A DNA stretch of 17,707 nucleotides from Hungatella sp. UBA3147 (GCA_002365025.1 DEYX01000017.1:1-17707), one strand, 5' to 3'. Shown: positions 1-8,091, counted from the first letter of the stretch. Notes: generated from the sequence alone by a model not told the origin. Program-made: numbers and translations.

Positions 1-356
1 CCCCATACCGGCAGAATTCCCAGATATAATCCCAGCTCCTCCGCCATTTCCACCACCCGGTCAATATGTTTCCAGAATGTTCCGCAGGTGTTGATATTTG
101 AGAAGTCCCCATCCAGCAGCGCAGTATCTCCCGCAAGATTCCTTTGGTCAGCAGTGTGCAGAAAGTCTGACAAAATCACATTATATCCTTTTTCCTTTCG
201 GTTTCTCAAATACCGGTATGTCTCCTCCAGGGTCAGCCGTTGAAACATGAGCCAGGCGGTATCGGCCAGCCAGAAAAAAGGCGTGTCCCCATTGGTAAAA
301 TATCGTTTATTTTCATGCACCCGCAGTATCCCGCTCTCCCAGGGTTTCTTATCCAT
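1..356 (-). CDS. GH140 family glycoside hydrolase (apiosidase-like, DUF4038), N-terminal part only
   Basis: Translating the minus strand from the ATG at 356 gives 118 codons that run off the left edge without a stop. The N-terminus (MDKKPWESGILRVHENKRYF) is followed by TPFFWLADTAWLMFQRL (residues 25-41), EETYRYLRNRKEKGYNVI (about 45-61) and LGLYLGILPVW at the edge. This is the first part of the TIM barrel of the DUF4038/GH140 family as I know it. The family's characterised member releases D-apiose linked to the rhamnogalacturonan-II backbone. The ATG lies inside the end of the upstream hydrolase gene, with an 8-base overlap that suggests translational coupling. There is no signal peptide, so a cytoplasmic enzyme is expected. 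The catalytic acids lie beyond the window, so activity cannot be judged. Other DUF4038 activities are possible. Confidence 0.8.
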   Translation of the reverse strand, partial: MDKKPWESGILRVHENKRYFTNGDTPFFWLADTAWLMFQRLTLEETYRYLRNRKEKGYNVILSDFLHTADQRNLAGDTALLDGDFSNINTCGTFWKHIDRVVEMAEELGLYLGILPVW

Positions 357-1614
357 GCTCCTTCTCCTTTTCCAAGTCAGCCAACATGTTTAACGCCAGG
401 AGGTTCCAGTTTATAAACCCTCCGTTTACCACCGGCTCTCCGTTAATTGGATTGTAATATTCATGCATACAGCCCGTCTTTTCCAGATCCAAGCCCAGAA
501 GCTTTAAAGAATTACGGCAGATTTCTTCTGCCTCTTCCCGGTATCCATAAGAGAGCATGGCCTGGAACACCACATAATTGGCTACCAGCCATACGGAGCC
601 AAGCCAGTTGGAGGGATTATTAGTAGCTTCAAGATTAAACATCTTCTCATCCTTGGCTAAAGTGGTGATTCCAAAACTGCTGTGAAATGTATTCTCATCA
701 TGATAATGGCTGACCAGGCTCTCTGCCTGTTCCTTTGTTGCAAAACCAGCATACATAGGAATAAATCCTGACCATACCCTTATTTTAATGGGAAGGGTCT
801 TCCAGAACACCCCAAGGCCTTCATGGAACCAGTCAAATTTTCTGGTCCTGATATCCACGTCCACAGAATAGAAGAACCGGTCCCTTTTATCCCAGCACTC
901 CTCCTGTATGGTCTGTATCAGGTCTCTCGCCCGGTTCTCCCACTCCAGGGCCTCACCGCCTTTTCCGGCATTTTTCAGAACACATCCATATGCCTGCATT
1001 TCCAGAACCATAAATGAATTCAGATATATATTTGCTGTGGAAAATTTCGGACGTCCGAAGGAAGCGGGATCATTATCCATTCCTATCATAATGTCATCAC
1101 ACCAGACAAACAGCCCTTTTTCTTCCATAAAATAATTTCGGTAATAGCAGTCAAAGTATGCTTTCAGTCCGTCCAGATACTCCCTCGTCCAGGAATAATC
1201 ACCCTGGAATTCACTGATCAGACGCATCTGCTGGCAAAGAAACGGCTTATGCATATTCATCAGCACGCCTTCCTTATGCTTCATGTTCAAATAGGGCTCC
1301 GGCCACCGGTCGACCTCGATCATCATGGGAATATAGCCATCCTCCAGCTGATGATCCATAAAATTCCTTACATTTCCTCTGGCATGGACCAGAATCTTTT
1401 CCTTCAGCTCTTCAGAAAAAGAATCCATGATACCGAATAATCCGTAAACCGACCAGTAGGTATCCCAATCCCATAAATTTCCGTCATAGACACTGCCCGG
1501 ATCAATAAAGGGATGGCGGATAAATGCATGAGGCTCCTTTAAAAGCCCTTTCACATGACCTGCCACATAATCTTTTATCTCCTGCGCATAACGCATGCTT
1601 TCCTGATCCATCAT
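349..1614 (-). CDS. Glycoside hydrolase with (alpha/alpha)6 barrel, GH63/GH37-like (MGH1-like)
   Basis: A 421-residue protein starting at the ATG at 1614 (MMDQESMRYA). This start has an AAAGGA site eight bases upstream and follows the permease stop by five bases; a longer frame up to 1704 would run deep into the permease gene and is less likely. Visible motifs are WDWDTYW (48-54), GMDNDPASFGR (178-188), NWLGSVW (336-342) and MHEYYNPINGEP (383-394). This set is typical of inverting alpha-glycoside hydrolases of the trehalase/GH63 fold. By family analogy the aspartate in GMDN (D180) would be the general acid and E385 the base. There is no signal peptide, so it probably acts on an imported oligosaccharide. 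The exact substrate (alpha-glucoside, mannoside or other) cannot be read from sequence. It is translationally linked to the permeases upstream and GH140 downstream. Confidence 0.8.
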   Translation of the reverse strand: MMDQESMRYAQEIKDYVAGHVKGLLKEPHAFIRHPFIDPGSVYDGNLWDWDTYWSVYGLFGIMDSFSEELKEKILVHARGNVRNFMDHQLEDGYIPMMIEVDRWPEPYLNMKHKEGVLMNMHKPFLCQQMRLISEFQGDYSWTREYLDGLKAYFDCYYRNYFMEEKGLFVWCDDIMIGMDNDPASFGRPKFSTANIYLNSFMVLEMQAYGCVLKNAGKGGEALEWENRARDLIQTIQEECWDKRDRFFYSVDVDIRTRKFDWFHEGLGVFWKTLPIKIRVWSGFIPMYAGFATKEQAESLVSHYHDENTFHSSFGITTLAKDEKMFNLEATNNPSNWLGSVWLVANYVVFQAMLSYGYREEAEEICRNSLKLLGLDLEKTGCMHEYYNPINGEPVVNGGFINWNLLALNMLADLEKEKEHG

Positions 1615-1619
1615 CCCGC

Positions 1620-2450
1620 TTATCCTTTCACCGCTCCTGCTGTCATCCCTTCGATTACTCTTTTGTTCAGAATCATATATAAGATCAGCATAGGGATCAC
1701 GCACATAGACACGGAAGCAAAAATCGCTCCCCAGTTTTTCGCTCCAAATTCATTCTGAAAATACAGAAGACCGGTTTGAACTGTCTTCAGCTTTTGGTCA
1801 CTGATAAATGTCATGGAAAAAATCAGATCATTCCATTTAAAGAAGAACTGCAATACTAATACTGTAACAATGGCATTCTTCATCAGCGGCACAACCACGT
1901 ACCACATCAATTTGTAAATTCCGCATCCGTCAATTACCGCCGCTTCCATAATCTCATCCGGAAACGACCGAAGATAACCGGTGGTCAGCAGAGTCGACAG
2001 TGACAGGCCAAAAGCCGTATATGTAATGATCAGGCAGAGTCTGCTGTTTAAAAGCCCCATACCGGAATAAATCTGGAATAAGGGAATCAGGGCAGTTGCC
2101 ACCGGAATCATGATGCCAAATTCAAAATATTTTCCAACGAATCCCTTAAGCTTCCATCTCATCTTTGTTACCGCAAAACTGACAGTTACCGTAAACAGCA
2201 CAATAAAGAATAAGGAAACCACCGTACATATAAAGCTGTTTTTGAAAAATATGTCCATATTTCCTCTTGTCCACGCCTCTATGTAATTTTGGATATAGAA
2301 GCCCGAGTTTAGCGCATATGCCGGCTTGCTGGTCCACTCGCTCTGCTGTTTTAAGGAAGCGGTCAGCATCCAGAACAGAGGATATACTTCGATCACCACA
2401 AGACAAATAATGACTAATTTAATTGCAATTGATTTAAATCCTTTTTTCAT
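1620..2450 (-). CDS. CUT1 ABC sugar transporter permease, MalG/AraQ/UgpE type
   Basis: 276 residues. The N-terminal membrane segment (about 8-30) is followed by a periplasm-side loop and five further hydrophobic stretches, the usual six-segment layout and length of MalG-type permeases. The EAA loop that docks the ATPase is at about 169-190 (EAAVIDGCGIYKLMWYVVVP). It forms the translocation channel with the other permease, whose stop codon lies 14 bases upstream. The AGGAGG ribosome site (2461-2466) overlaps that stop, so the two are probably coupled. Stop TAA; the next hydrolase starts five bases on. Substrate is not readable from a permease; context suggests a plant-derived oligosaccharide. 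Confidence 0.95.
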   Translation of the reverse strand: MKKGFKSIAIKLVIICLVVIEVYPLFWMLTASLKQQSEWTSKPAYALNSGFYIQNYIEAWTRGNMDIFFKNSFICTVVSLFFIVLFTVTVSFAVTKMRWKLKGFVGKYFEFGIMIPVATALIPLFQIYSGMGLLNSRLCLIITYTAFGLSLSTLLTTGYLRSFPDEIMEAAVIDGCGIYKLMWYVVVPLMKNAIVTVLVLQFFFKWNDLIFSMTFISDQKLKTVQTGLLYFQNEFGAKNWGAIFASVSMCVIPMLILYMILNKRVIEGMTAGAVKG

Positions 2451-2464
2451 GCTCGACCTTCCTC

Positions 2465-3343
2465 CTATTCTTTTACATCAAACCTGCGGATGATGGATGA
2501 TCCAACCACGCACAGCATGAATATGAACAGCGCAACCACACTACCGTATCCCACCTTGTTATAGGTGAATGAAACATTATACATATACATGGACAGGGAT
2601 CTTGTGGCCGCTCCCGGTCCTCCGTTAGTCAGTGCTGTCGCGGATTCAAACATTTTCACCGTTCCGGAAAAACTGAAAATCAGGCAGGTGATGATCATTG
2701 CATGCAGCAAAGGGGCCAGAATATGGCGAAACAGCTGCAGTCCGCCAGCTCCGTCAATTTTTGCAGCTTCAATCACGTCTCCCGGAATATCCAAAAGCGC
2801 CCCGTAGAAGATAACGGCATAAAATCCCATGGCCACCCAGATATCCATCACACTTAAGCTGCCCAGTGCCGTTGACGCCTGGCCGATCCAGGGCTGTACC
2901 AGACCGGTCAGTCCCAAGGTATCTAAAAGGCTGTTTAACAGGCCGTAATTTGGCTGTATCTCGTAAATTTTCTGGAACAGCTGGCCCACTGCCACCGTGG
3001 GCAGCACTACCGGAAAAAACACCAAAGTACGGATCACATTCTTAAAACGTTTCAGCCAGAAATAAAATAGCAGAGCCAATAAAAGCCCCATTCCCACCTG
3101 ACCAAGCATAACAATGGATATGTATTTCAAATTGACAGCCATAGACGCTTTAAAATTGCTGTCTCCGAACAGACGCAGGAAGTTGTCAAACCCGCAGAAC
3201 TCCCATTTTAACCCCGGAGATCCGGAATAAAACGAATAATACAAAGACCATATTACCGGCAGAATAACTATGACAGAATAGACGATCAATGCAGGTAATA
3301 CGAAAATTGCAATTGCCGTTTTATTTTCCAATACCTTTTTCAT
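2465..3343 (-). CDS. CUT1 ABC sugar transporter permease, MalF/UgpA/LacF type
   Basis: 292 residues with six predicted membrane segments, the first at about 11-35. The EAA loop is at about 192-212 (EAAKIDGAGGLQLFRHILAP). A conserved NGGPG lies in the following extracytoplasmic region. Length and layout match the UgpA/LacF group. The start ATG at 3343 has a GGAGG site a few bases upstream. It is the first gene after the terminator and the structured block at 3356-3600, so its transcription depends on read-through from the binding-protein gene or on an unseen promoter. No ATPase gene is present; CUT1 systems of this kind in Firmicutes usually share a housekeeping MsmX-type ATPase encoded elsewhere. 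Confidence 0.95.
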   Translation of the reverse strand: MKKVLENKTAIAIFVLPALIVYSVIVILPVIWSLYYSFYSGSPGLKWEFCGFDNFLRLFGDSNFKASMAVNLKYISIVMLGQVGMGLLLALLFYFWLKRFKNVIRTLVFFPVVLPTVAVGQLFQKIYEIQPNYGLLNSLLDTLGLTGLVQPWIGQASTALGSLSVMDIWVAMGFYAVIFYGALLDIPGDVIEAAKIDGAGGLQLFRHILAPLLHAMIITCLIFSFSGTVKMFESATALTNGGPGAATRSLSMYMYNVSFTYNKVGYGSVVALFIFMLCVVGSSIIRRFDVKE

Positions 3344-3355
3344 AGAAAAACCTCC

Positions 3356-3600
3356 AATCCCTTTCTATTTGACGCTCCCGCATGCCAGGCCGACTGAAAC
3401 AATCCGCTTCGCTGCCGGATCCGGGTCAAGCGGATATTCGCTATCCGCTTCGTTACTTGCTCACAGTGTGCCCCGCTCCATCGGGCATAACCGAATAGCA
3501 GCTATCGCTGCTTATCAGGTGGAGCTTGTACTCCACCTGATACAAGCAGGTCCCCTCACCCACCGCTTAATGCTTTTCGCATTTGAAGCGGGGGACTTTC
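3356..3600 (-). ncRNA. Structured non-coding block with stacked hairpins, possible HEARO/omega-RNA-like or palindromic mobile element
   Basis: No credible gene lies here, but the DNA is unusually rich in inverted repeats. Read on the minus strand these are: GTCCCC (3591-3596) with GGGGAC (3550-3555), closing an inner hairpin CCGCTT/AAGCGG plus AATGC/GCATT (3563-3591, loop GAAAA); directly adjacent, a 17-bp stem with one 2-nt bulge (arms 3531-3549 and 3508-3524, loop TACAAG), of which 12 bp are continuous; and a perfect 9-bp hairpin (3428-3450, loop GCGAA). A second copy of ATCCGCTT (3402-3409) could compete for the arm at 3428-3435, and a palindrome CCGGATCCGG sits at 3415-3424. Loops are purine-rich on the minus strand, which favours an RNA of that sense. 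The order of helices recalls HEARO/IscB omega-RNA or IS605-type ends, from memory only. Edges are approximate; it ends right before the permease ribosome site. Confidence 0.45.
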
Positions 3601-3611
3601 TTGATCCGGTT

Positions 3612-3657
3612 AAAAAACGGGGTGCTGGATTCCTTTTCAGAACTTCACAGCACCCCG
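3612..3657 (-). terminator. Rho-independent terminator downstream of the binding-protein gene
   Basis: On the minus strand a perfect 10-bp stem CGGGGTGCTG/CAGCACCCCG (arms 3648-3657 and 3618-3627) with a 20-nt loop is followed at once by six T residues (3612-3617). It begins 53 bases after the TAG stop of the binding-protein gene. Such partial terminators between a solute-binding gene and its permeases are a common way to make more binding protein than permease. Confidence 0.85.
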
Positions 3658-3710
3658 CATCTCATCTAACGGCTTAACAGGCCATCCGATTTATAGAAGT
3701 TAAATTCTTA

Positions 3711-5120
3711 CTACTGGCTCATATCCCAGGCTTCCTGAATGGACTTCATGTAATCCTCTGCCGATAATTCACCGGTTAACAAGGTCTGGATTCCGTCTTT
3801 TGCCACATTCTGAACTTCATTGCCCATGGTTGCTTCAAACCATGTAAAAGCACTTTCCGCATTGTTGATGGTATCAAGAACCAATTGTGTATAACCACTG
3901 GCGCCTTCTGCAGAAACCGTATAATTATAACCCTTTACGCTCCCTTGCAGCTCCATAGCCAGATCACCCATATTTTCTGCGAAATATTTCATAAACCACC
4001 CGGTTGCCTCATCATAATTCTTTTGGCTGAAGGAAAGAATATTGCCGCAGTTCATGGAATAACTGCTTTCATCGCTGACATAAGGATCTACAACCGGCAC
4101 GTTGAAGAATCCGATACCATCTTCTCCGGCCAAATTCTGGGAAGCATCATTCAAGTTGCTTGTAAACCATGAGCCGTTATAGAATATGGCTGCCTGTCCG
4201 GTCATGAGCATGGAGCCCGCGGTGTTCATGTCTACGGTATTCACACCTTCACCGAAATATCCTGCTTTTGCCCAATCCTGTATTTTCTGGGCGGCCTTCA
4301 CGTAATCCTCATCCGTATAGTTTGAAATTCCTTCATCTGCCTTTGCCATGGCCTCAGGTCCGGCAATTCTGACAAGATAAGAATTTAAAAGACGGGTTGC
4401 TCCCCATTTATCCGCCGCTCCGCACGCTATCGGCTGGATTCCCGCTCCCTTCAGCTTTGCAAGCACAGTCTCGAACTCATCCCATGTGTCCGGAACCTGG
4501 CAGCCTGCCTGTTCAAACAAAGCCTTGTTATACCAGAAACCTTCTACATTCATTCCAAGAGGCAGATCATAAATATCTTCCGTTCCTGATAATCCTTTCA
4601 AAAGAGAGACTGCTGATGGATTCAGTGCGTCCTCACAGTTAAAATCCTTCAGTACTTTTGAAACATTTACCAGCTTTCCTGCTTCGATCAGGTCCACAAT
4701 GGGTTTGCCTGATTCGTACACGAACATATCCGGCAGATCATTGGAAGCCACCAGGGTAGCCACCTTCTGTCTTAAATTATCAGAAGACACCACTTCATAA
4801 TCCCATGTGAAGTTAGGATTCACCTCTTTCTGGTATTTCTCACAGAGAGCCTTGATCAGCACGCCATTATCATTGTCTTCCGCCCAGATCGATAAAATTT
4901 TCATGTTCTTTGTTAGCTTAGGGTCTTCCGCTGCGCTGGGTTTTACTGAATCCGCCCCTGCAGCAGGTTCTGTTCCCGATGCTGATTCCGTTTTTGCTGC
5001 AGATTCCGTTTCTGCCCCAGTCTGTCCGCCGCCATCGGATGCCTGTTTGTTTCCGCAGCCGGTCAATAAGGATGTCATCATGGCTGCAGCCAGGATTCCT
5101 GCTAAAACCTTTCTCTTCAT
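3711..5120 (-). CDS. Extracellular sugar-binding lipoprotein of a CUT1 ABC transporter
   Basis: 469 residues. A basic start (MKRK), a hydrophobic stretch and the lipobox LTGC at 19-22 show a lipoprotein cut before C22 and anchored to the outer face of the membrane. A low-complexity Ala/Glu/Ser/Thr linker (about 25-65) precedes the mature family 1 solute-binding fold, with KILSIWAEDND, DNLRQKVATLVASNDLPDMF and GSWFTSNL typical of oligosaccharide binders. It would capture the substrate and hand it to the two permeases downstream. The ATG at 5120 has a strong GGGAGG site (minus-strand TGGGAGGTAGAAG). It is preceded by a 142-bp AT-rich gap with a candidate promoter, and followed by tandem stops TAG TAA and a terminator. 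Ligand not identifiable from sequence. Confidence 0.95.
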   Translation of the reverse strand: MKRKVLAGILAAAMMTSLLTGCGNKQASDGGGQTGAETESAAKTESASGTEPAAGADSVKPSAAEDPKLTKNMKILSIWAEDNDNGVLIKALCEKYQKEVNPNFTWDYEVVSSDNLRQKVATLVASNDLPDMFVYESGKPIVDLIEAGKLVNVSKVLKDFNCEDALNPSAVSLLKGLSGTEDIYDLPLGMNVEGFWYNKALFEQAGCQVPDTWDEFETVLAKLKGAGIQPIACGAADKWGATRLLNSYLVRIAGPEAMAKADEGISNYTDEDYVKAAQKIQDWAKAGYFGEGVNTVDMNTAGSMLMTGQAAIFYNGSWFTSNLNDASQNLAGEDGIGFFNVPVVDPYVSDESSYSMNCGNILSFSQKNYDEATGWFMKYFAENMGDLAMELQGSVKGYNYTVSAEGASGYTQLVLDTINNAESAFTWFEATMGNEVQNVAKDGIQTLLTGELSAEDYMKSIQEAWDMSQ

Positions 5121-5163
5121 CTTCTACCTCCCACATGTTTCATAGTTTTTGTTTGATAGATAC

Positions 5164-5172
5164 ATTTTAACA
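5164..5172 (-). promoter_or_regulatory. Candidate extended -10 promoter of the binding-protein gene
   Basis: On the minus strand TGTTAAAAT (extended -10: TGn plus TAAAAT, five of six matches to TATAAT) would start transcription near 5157, leaving a leader of about 37 nt before the ATG at 5120. The region 17 bases upstream (TAGTAT) is a poor -35 match. A weak -35 is what an AraC-type activated promoter often shows, so control by the response regulator encoded just upstream is plausible. Inferred by eye only. Confidence 0.4.
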
Positions 5173-5262
5173 AGGAACTTCCGCATATACTAGTCAGTCA
5201 TTTCTTTGTTTTTGTACACTTTTTATATAATAATTATATTTTATTATTTTCTTATTGTATAT

Positions 5263-6294
5263 TTAATCCCTTCTTCTGGTGTGTCCCTTATATTCGTTCG
5301 GCGTTATACCCTGATATTTCTTAAATATCTCACAAAAATACCGATAATTATAATATCCCACCTTTTCACTGACGTCCATCACCTTCATGCCCTCATCCAG
5401 AAGCTCTTTTGCCTTTTTAATCCTCAAATCCGTTAAATATTTAACATAACTCATACCCACTTCATTGCGGAATAAAATGCTTAAATAAGCCGGATTCATG
5501 TTTACCAGCATAGCCAGCTCATTTAAGCCGATATTATCCGCATATTTTTCATCGATAAACTGCAGAAGCTTCTGAATGACACGGTGACTGCTTCCGACCT
5601 TCTTTCCAAGAAAAAGCTCGCTCATCTTACGGATGAGGGACAGGCAATACAGCCTGCATTCCTCCTCCCCATGGAGTTTTTCCACATCATGATGGGTAAT
5701 CTGGCAGACAGCATCCGGGTTTGTTTCCTTAAAAATCTGGACAAGCATGGACATAATCTTATATATCTCCTGCTTATACTGCTCAAAATCAGGGACCGTT
5801 TCCCTCATCACCCGTAAGATTCCTTCCATTCCTTCTTCCAGCCCTTCCGCTTTTCCAATAAGCACCATATCCACAACACGGTCTGTCTCGCGTATGATCC
5901 GGTTATATGCGTATTGGGGCGGATTGCTCCTTTTTTCCACTTCCTGCAGCACTTCCTCAATTTTCTGTATGGTAACCGGCTTATCAATATAATTCACCAC
6001 GCCCAGGGTAATAGCCCGCCTGGCATATTCAAATTCTGTATAACCGCTGATCACCACATAGCTGGCTTCCGGCAGAAATTCCTTGCAGCTTTCGATCAGG
6101 GAAAGCCCGTCCAACCCGGGCATCCTGATATCTGTAATGACAATGTCCGGCTTCTGCTCCTGTATGACGTCAAGAGCGTCGATCCCATTGTAGGCATATC
6201 CCACCACTTCGCACTGCAGCTTCTGCCGTTCCAGAATCGCTTTGATCCCCTCCACCACGATATATTCATCATCCGCAACTACCATTCGATACAT
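5263..6294 (-). CDS. Response regulator with AraC-type DNA-binding domain (YesN-like)
   Basis: 343 residues. The receiver domain (1-120) has the acidic pair D8/D9, the phosphoacceptor D55 in IVITDIRMPG, S83 in VVISGY and K105 in DKPV. A helical linker (about 125-235) of unknown role follows. The C-terminal 100 residues (240-340) are a double helix-turn-helix AraC domain, with IGLNELAMLVNMNPAYLS and the family signature around VSEKVGYYNYRYFCEIFKKY and GITPNEYK. The linker is shorter than in many YesN proteins, giving a compact regulator. The ATG is three bases after the kinase stop, with GAGGGGGAA as ribosome site inside the kinase end, so the pair is co-translated. It probably activates the binding-protein promoter that follows immediately downstream. 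Confidence 0.95.
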   Translation of the reverse strand: MYRMVVADDEYIVVEGIKAILERQKLQCEVVGYAYNGIDALDVIQEQKPDIVITDIRMPGLDGLSLIESCKEFLPEASYVVISGYTEFEYARRAITLGVVNYIDKPVTIQKIEEVLQEVEKRSNPPQYAYNRIIRETDRVVDMVLIGKAEGLEEGMEGILRVMRETVPDFEQYKQEIYKIMSMLVQIFKETNPDAVCQITHHDVEKLHGEEECRLYCLSLIRKMSELFLGKKVGSSHRVIQKLLQFIDEKYADNIGLNELAMLVNMNPAYLSILFRNEVGMSYVKYLTDLRIKKAKELLDEGMKVMDVSEKVGYYNYRYFCEIFKKYQGITPNEYKGHTRRRD

Positions 6295-6297
6295 CTG

Positions 6298-8067
6298 CTA
6301 TTCCCCCTCTTTTTCTGTATGAAGCGGTACTCTTACAGTGACCTCCGTTCCAGCTCCCGCCTCACTTTCAAAACAGATACCAGCCTGATCCCCATAGAAC
6401 AAAGACAGCCTCTCCCTTATATTCTTTACTCCGTAGCCTTCATCCAGAAGGTTCATATCCACAATTCCCACCCCATTATCCTTGATTTTAAATACCATAA
6501 CTTCCCCTTCAAGGCAGCCGGATAAGCGGATGCTGCACCCACCGCCAAGCTTCGGTTCCAACCCGTGATACACCGCATTTTCTACTACAGGCTGCAGAAT
6601 AAACGTAAGGATTTTCCGGCTGATCAGGGATTCTTCTATCTCAATCTTCAGTTCAAAACGGTTGTGGTAACGCATGTTCTGAAGTTTCATATACGCCTTT
6701 ATTTTTTCAATCTCAGCTCCGACCTCAATCAGCTTTTCTCCTCTGTTCAAGCTCAGCTTAAACGTATCCGAAAGTGCAAGCACCATATCTGCAATCTCAT
6801 CCGCATGCTCAATTACCGCCATAAAATAAAGGGAATCCAAGGTGTTATACAAAAAGTGAGGGTTGATCTGCGACTGCAGAAGTAATAGTTCCGCCTCCTT
6901 TTCCTTGATTTCAGAATGGAGGAGTTTTTCATGCAGGTCCAGATTATTGTTTACCGTGTTCTTAAACTGGGTGCCGATCTTTCCAATTTCCGTTTCGTCA
7001 AACTCCTCTTCAATACGGAATGTTCCTTTACTGACTACATCAATATTCTTTTTCAGCTGTTCCAGAGGAAATGTGATGACCTTGGAAATCCCGTTTACAA
7101 ACAGATAGCAGATAATCAGCATGGCCATACATACCAGCACAGAAATCCAGGCGATATAATTGCTGTCTCGGCTTAATTCCTCTCTGGCGATTACATTGAC
7201 CACTTCCCAGTCACCCTTTTCATTGTGCACTTCACTGAATAAATATTTGCCCGACTCACCTGCAATATAATCCTCCAGAATCTCCTGTTTCACATCCGTT
7301 CCTCCGTGGAAGTAGACGAGATTCCAGTCAGGCCTGCCTACTGAACGGCTCTCATTTTTATCAAAAATCATATACCGGTTGGTCACATATCCCTCATCCC
7401 CTTTTCCAAACGCGGAAAGGAACATGCTTTTTTTGATGTTAAAGATCACATACCCCATGTCTTCCCCATTTTCCGTATTTTTTAATGTTTTTACCATGGA
7501 AAATGTTTCATTGTTATCATCAAACAGCACATTATACCCGTAAAAAACCTCTTTCCCCATTTCCCGGTCCGCCACACCAACCCAGTCCATAGCTAAAACG
7601 TCTTCAGCCTTATGATATTTAAGCATCTTACCATTTTGCAGGGTCAGCTTACTGTAAAAATAGATATTTCCCTTTTTATGAATGGCTACCGCACTTTGAA
7701 TGTATTTATTCTGCTCAGCCAAATCCCTAAGCGTATGATTTAAAACAACATCATCGCGGCTGGAGAAATAAGTGCTTTTCTTCTGTTTCTTCGTCATAAT
7801 TTTTTTAAAATTCTGATTGTTTAGCAGGGTCCTGGAAAGGTCGACCAGATTCTGCAGCTGAATGTCAATGATGCTGCCGGACACTTCTAAATTGTGCCTG
7901 TGGGAATTCTGGTAATTGCGCTCCATGGTCCTTTTTGAAAAAGTAAAGGTTATGCAGCCAACCAAAGCCACTGCCAGGATTAAGCAAATCAGCATAGAAA
8001 TCAAAATCTGATTCTTGATGCTTCTCTTTTTCCACATTTCCTCCAACCATAATTTCCACCGTTTCAT
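6298..8067 (-). CDS. Membrane sensor histidine kinase, YesM/LytS-type (HisKA_5/His_kinase)
   Basis: 589 residues. Transmembrane segment 1 is at about 20-43, an extracellular sensor region (Cache-like by layout) at 44-303, transmembrane segment 2 at about 304-327, and a HAMP-like linker at 328-385. The phosphoacceptor motif QSQINPHFLYNTL contains H404. The ATPase domain shows QPVVENAVYHG (N497) and DNGVGI (530-535), then GYGVKNIRERL. This is the standard form of kinases that control CUT1 sugar operons in Firmicutes. It should respond to an extracellular sugar or to the liganded binding protein and phosphorylate D55 of the adjacent regulator. Start chosen at the ATG at 8067 with a GGAGAGGGG site. 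Only 24 bases separate it from the upstream terminator, leaving no room for a promoter after that hairpin. Confidence 0.95.
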   Translation of the reverse strand: MKRWKLWLEEMWKKRSIKNQILISMLICLILAVALVGCITFTFSKRTMERNYQNSHRHNLEVSGSIIDIQLQNLVDLSRTLLNNQNFKKIMTKKQKKSTYFSSRDDVVLNHTLRDLAEQNKYIQSAVAIHKKGNIYFYSKLTLQNGKMLKYHKAEDVLAMDWVGVADREMGKEVFYGYNVLFDDNNETFSMVKTLKNTENGEDMGYVIFNIKKSMFLSAFGKGDEGYVTNRYMIFDKNESRSVGRPDWNLVYFHGGTDVKQEILEDYIAGESGKYLFSEVHNEKGDWEVVNVIAREELSRDSNYIAWISVLVCMAMLIICYLFVNGISKVITFPLEQLKKNIDVVSKGTFRIEEEFDETEIGKIGTQFKNTVNNNLDLHEKLLHSEIKEKEAELLLLQSQINPHFLYNTLDSLYFMAVIEHADEIADMVLALSDTFKLSLNRGEKLIEVGAEIEKIKAYMKLQNMRYHNRFELKIEIEESLISRKILTFILQPVVENAVYHGLEPKLGGGCSIRLSGCLEGEVMVFKIKDNGVGIVDMNLLDEGYGVKNIRERLSLFYGDQAGICFESEAGAGTEVTVRVPLHTEKEGE

Positions 8068-8091
8068 AATTCCCCTCTCCGCTTGCTGTGC

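Noticed and set aside
1615..1704. Longer N-terminus for the GH63/37-like protein starting at 1704
   Set aside because: Would overlap the permease gene by 85 bases; the ATG at 1614 has a proper ribosome site and fits the spacing of the other genes.
3369..3677. Plus-strand open frame of 102 codons across the structured block
   Set aside because: It runs through the terminator and hairpins, has no clear ribosome site, and its composition follows the inverted repeats; no recognisable protein motif.
5225..5239. AT-only palindrome ATATAAT-A-ATTATAT considered as a terminator or operator
   Set aside because: Pure A/T stem of seven pairs in a very AT-rich gap; too weak for a terminator and likely to arise by composition.
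5914..6525. Plus-strand open frame of 203 codons opposite the kinase/regulator junction
   Set aside because: Spans two real genes on the opposite strand and resembles no protein family.
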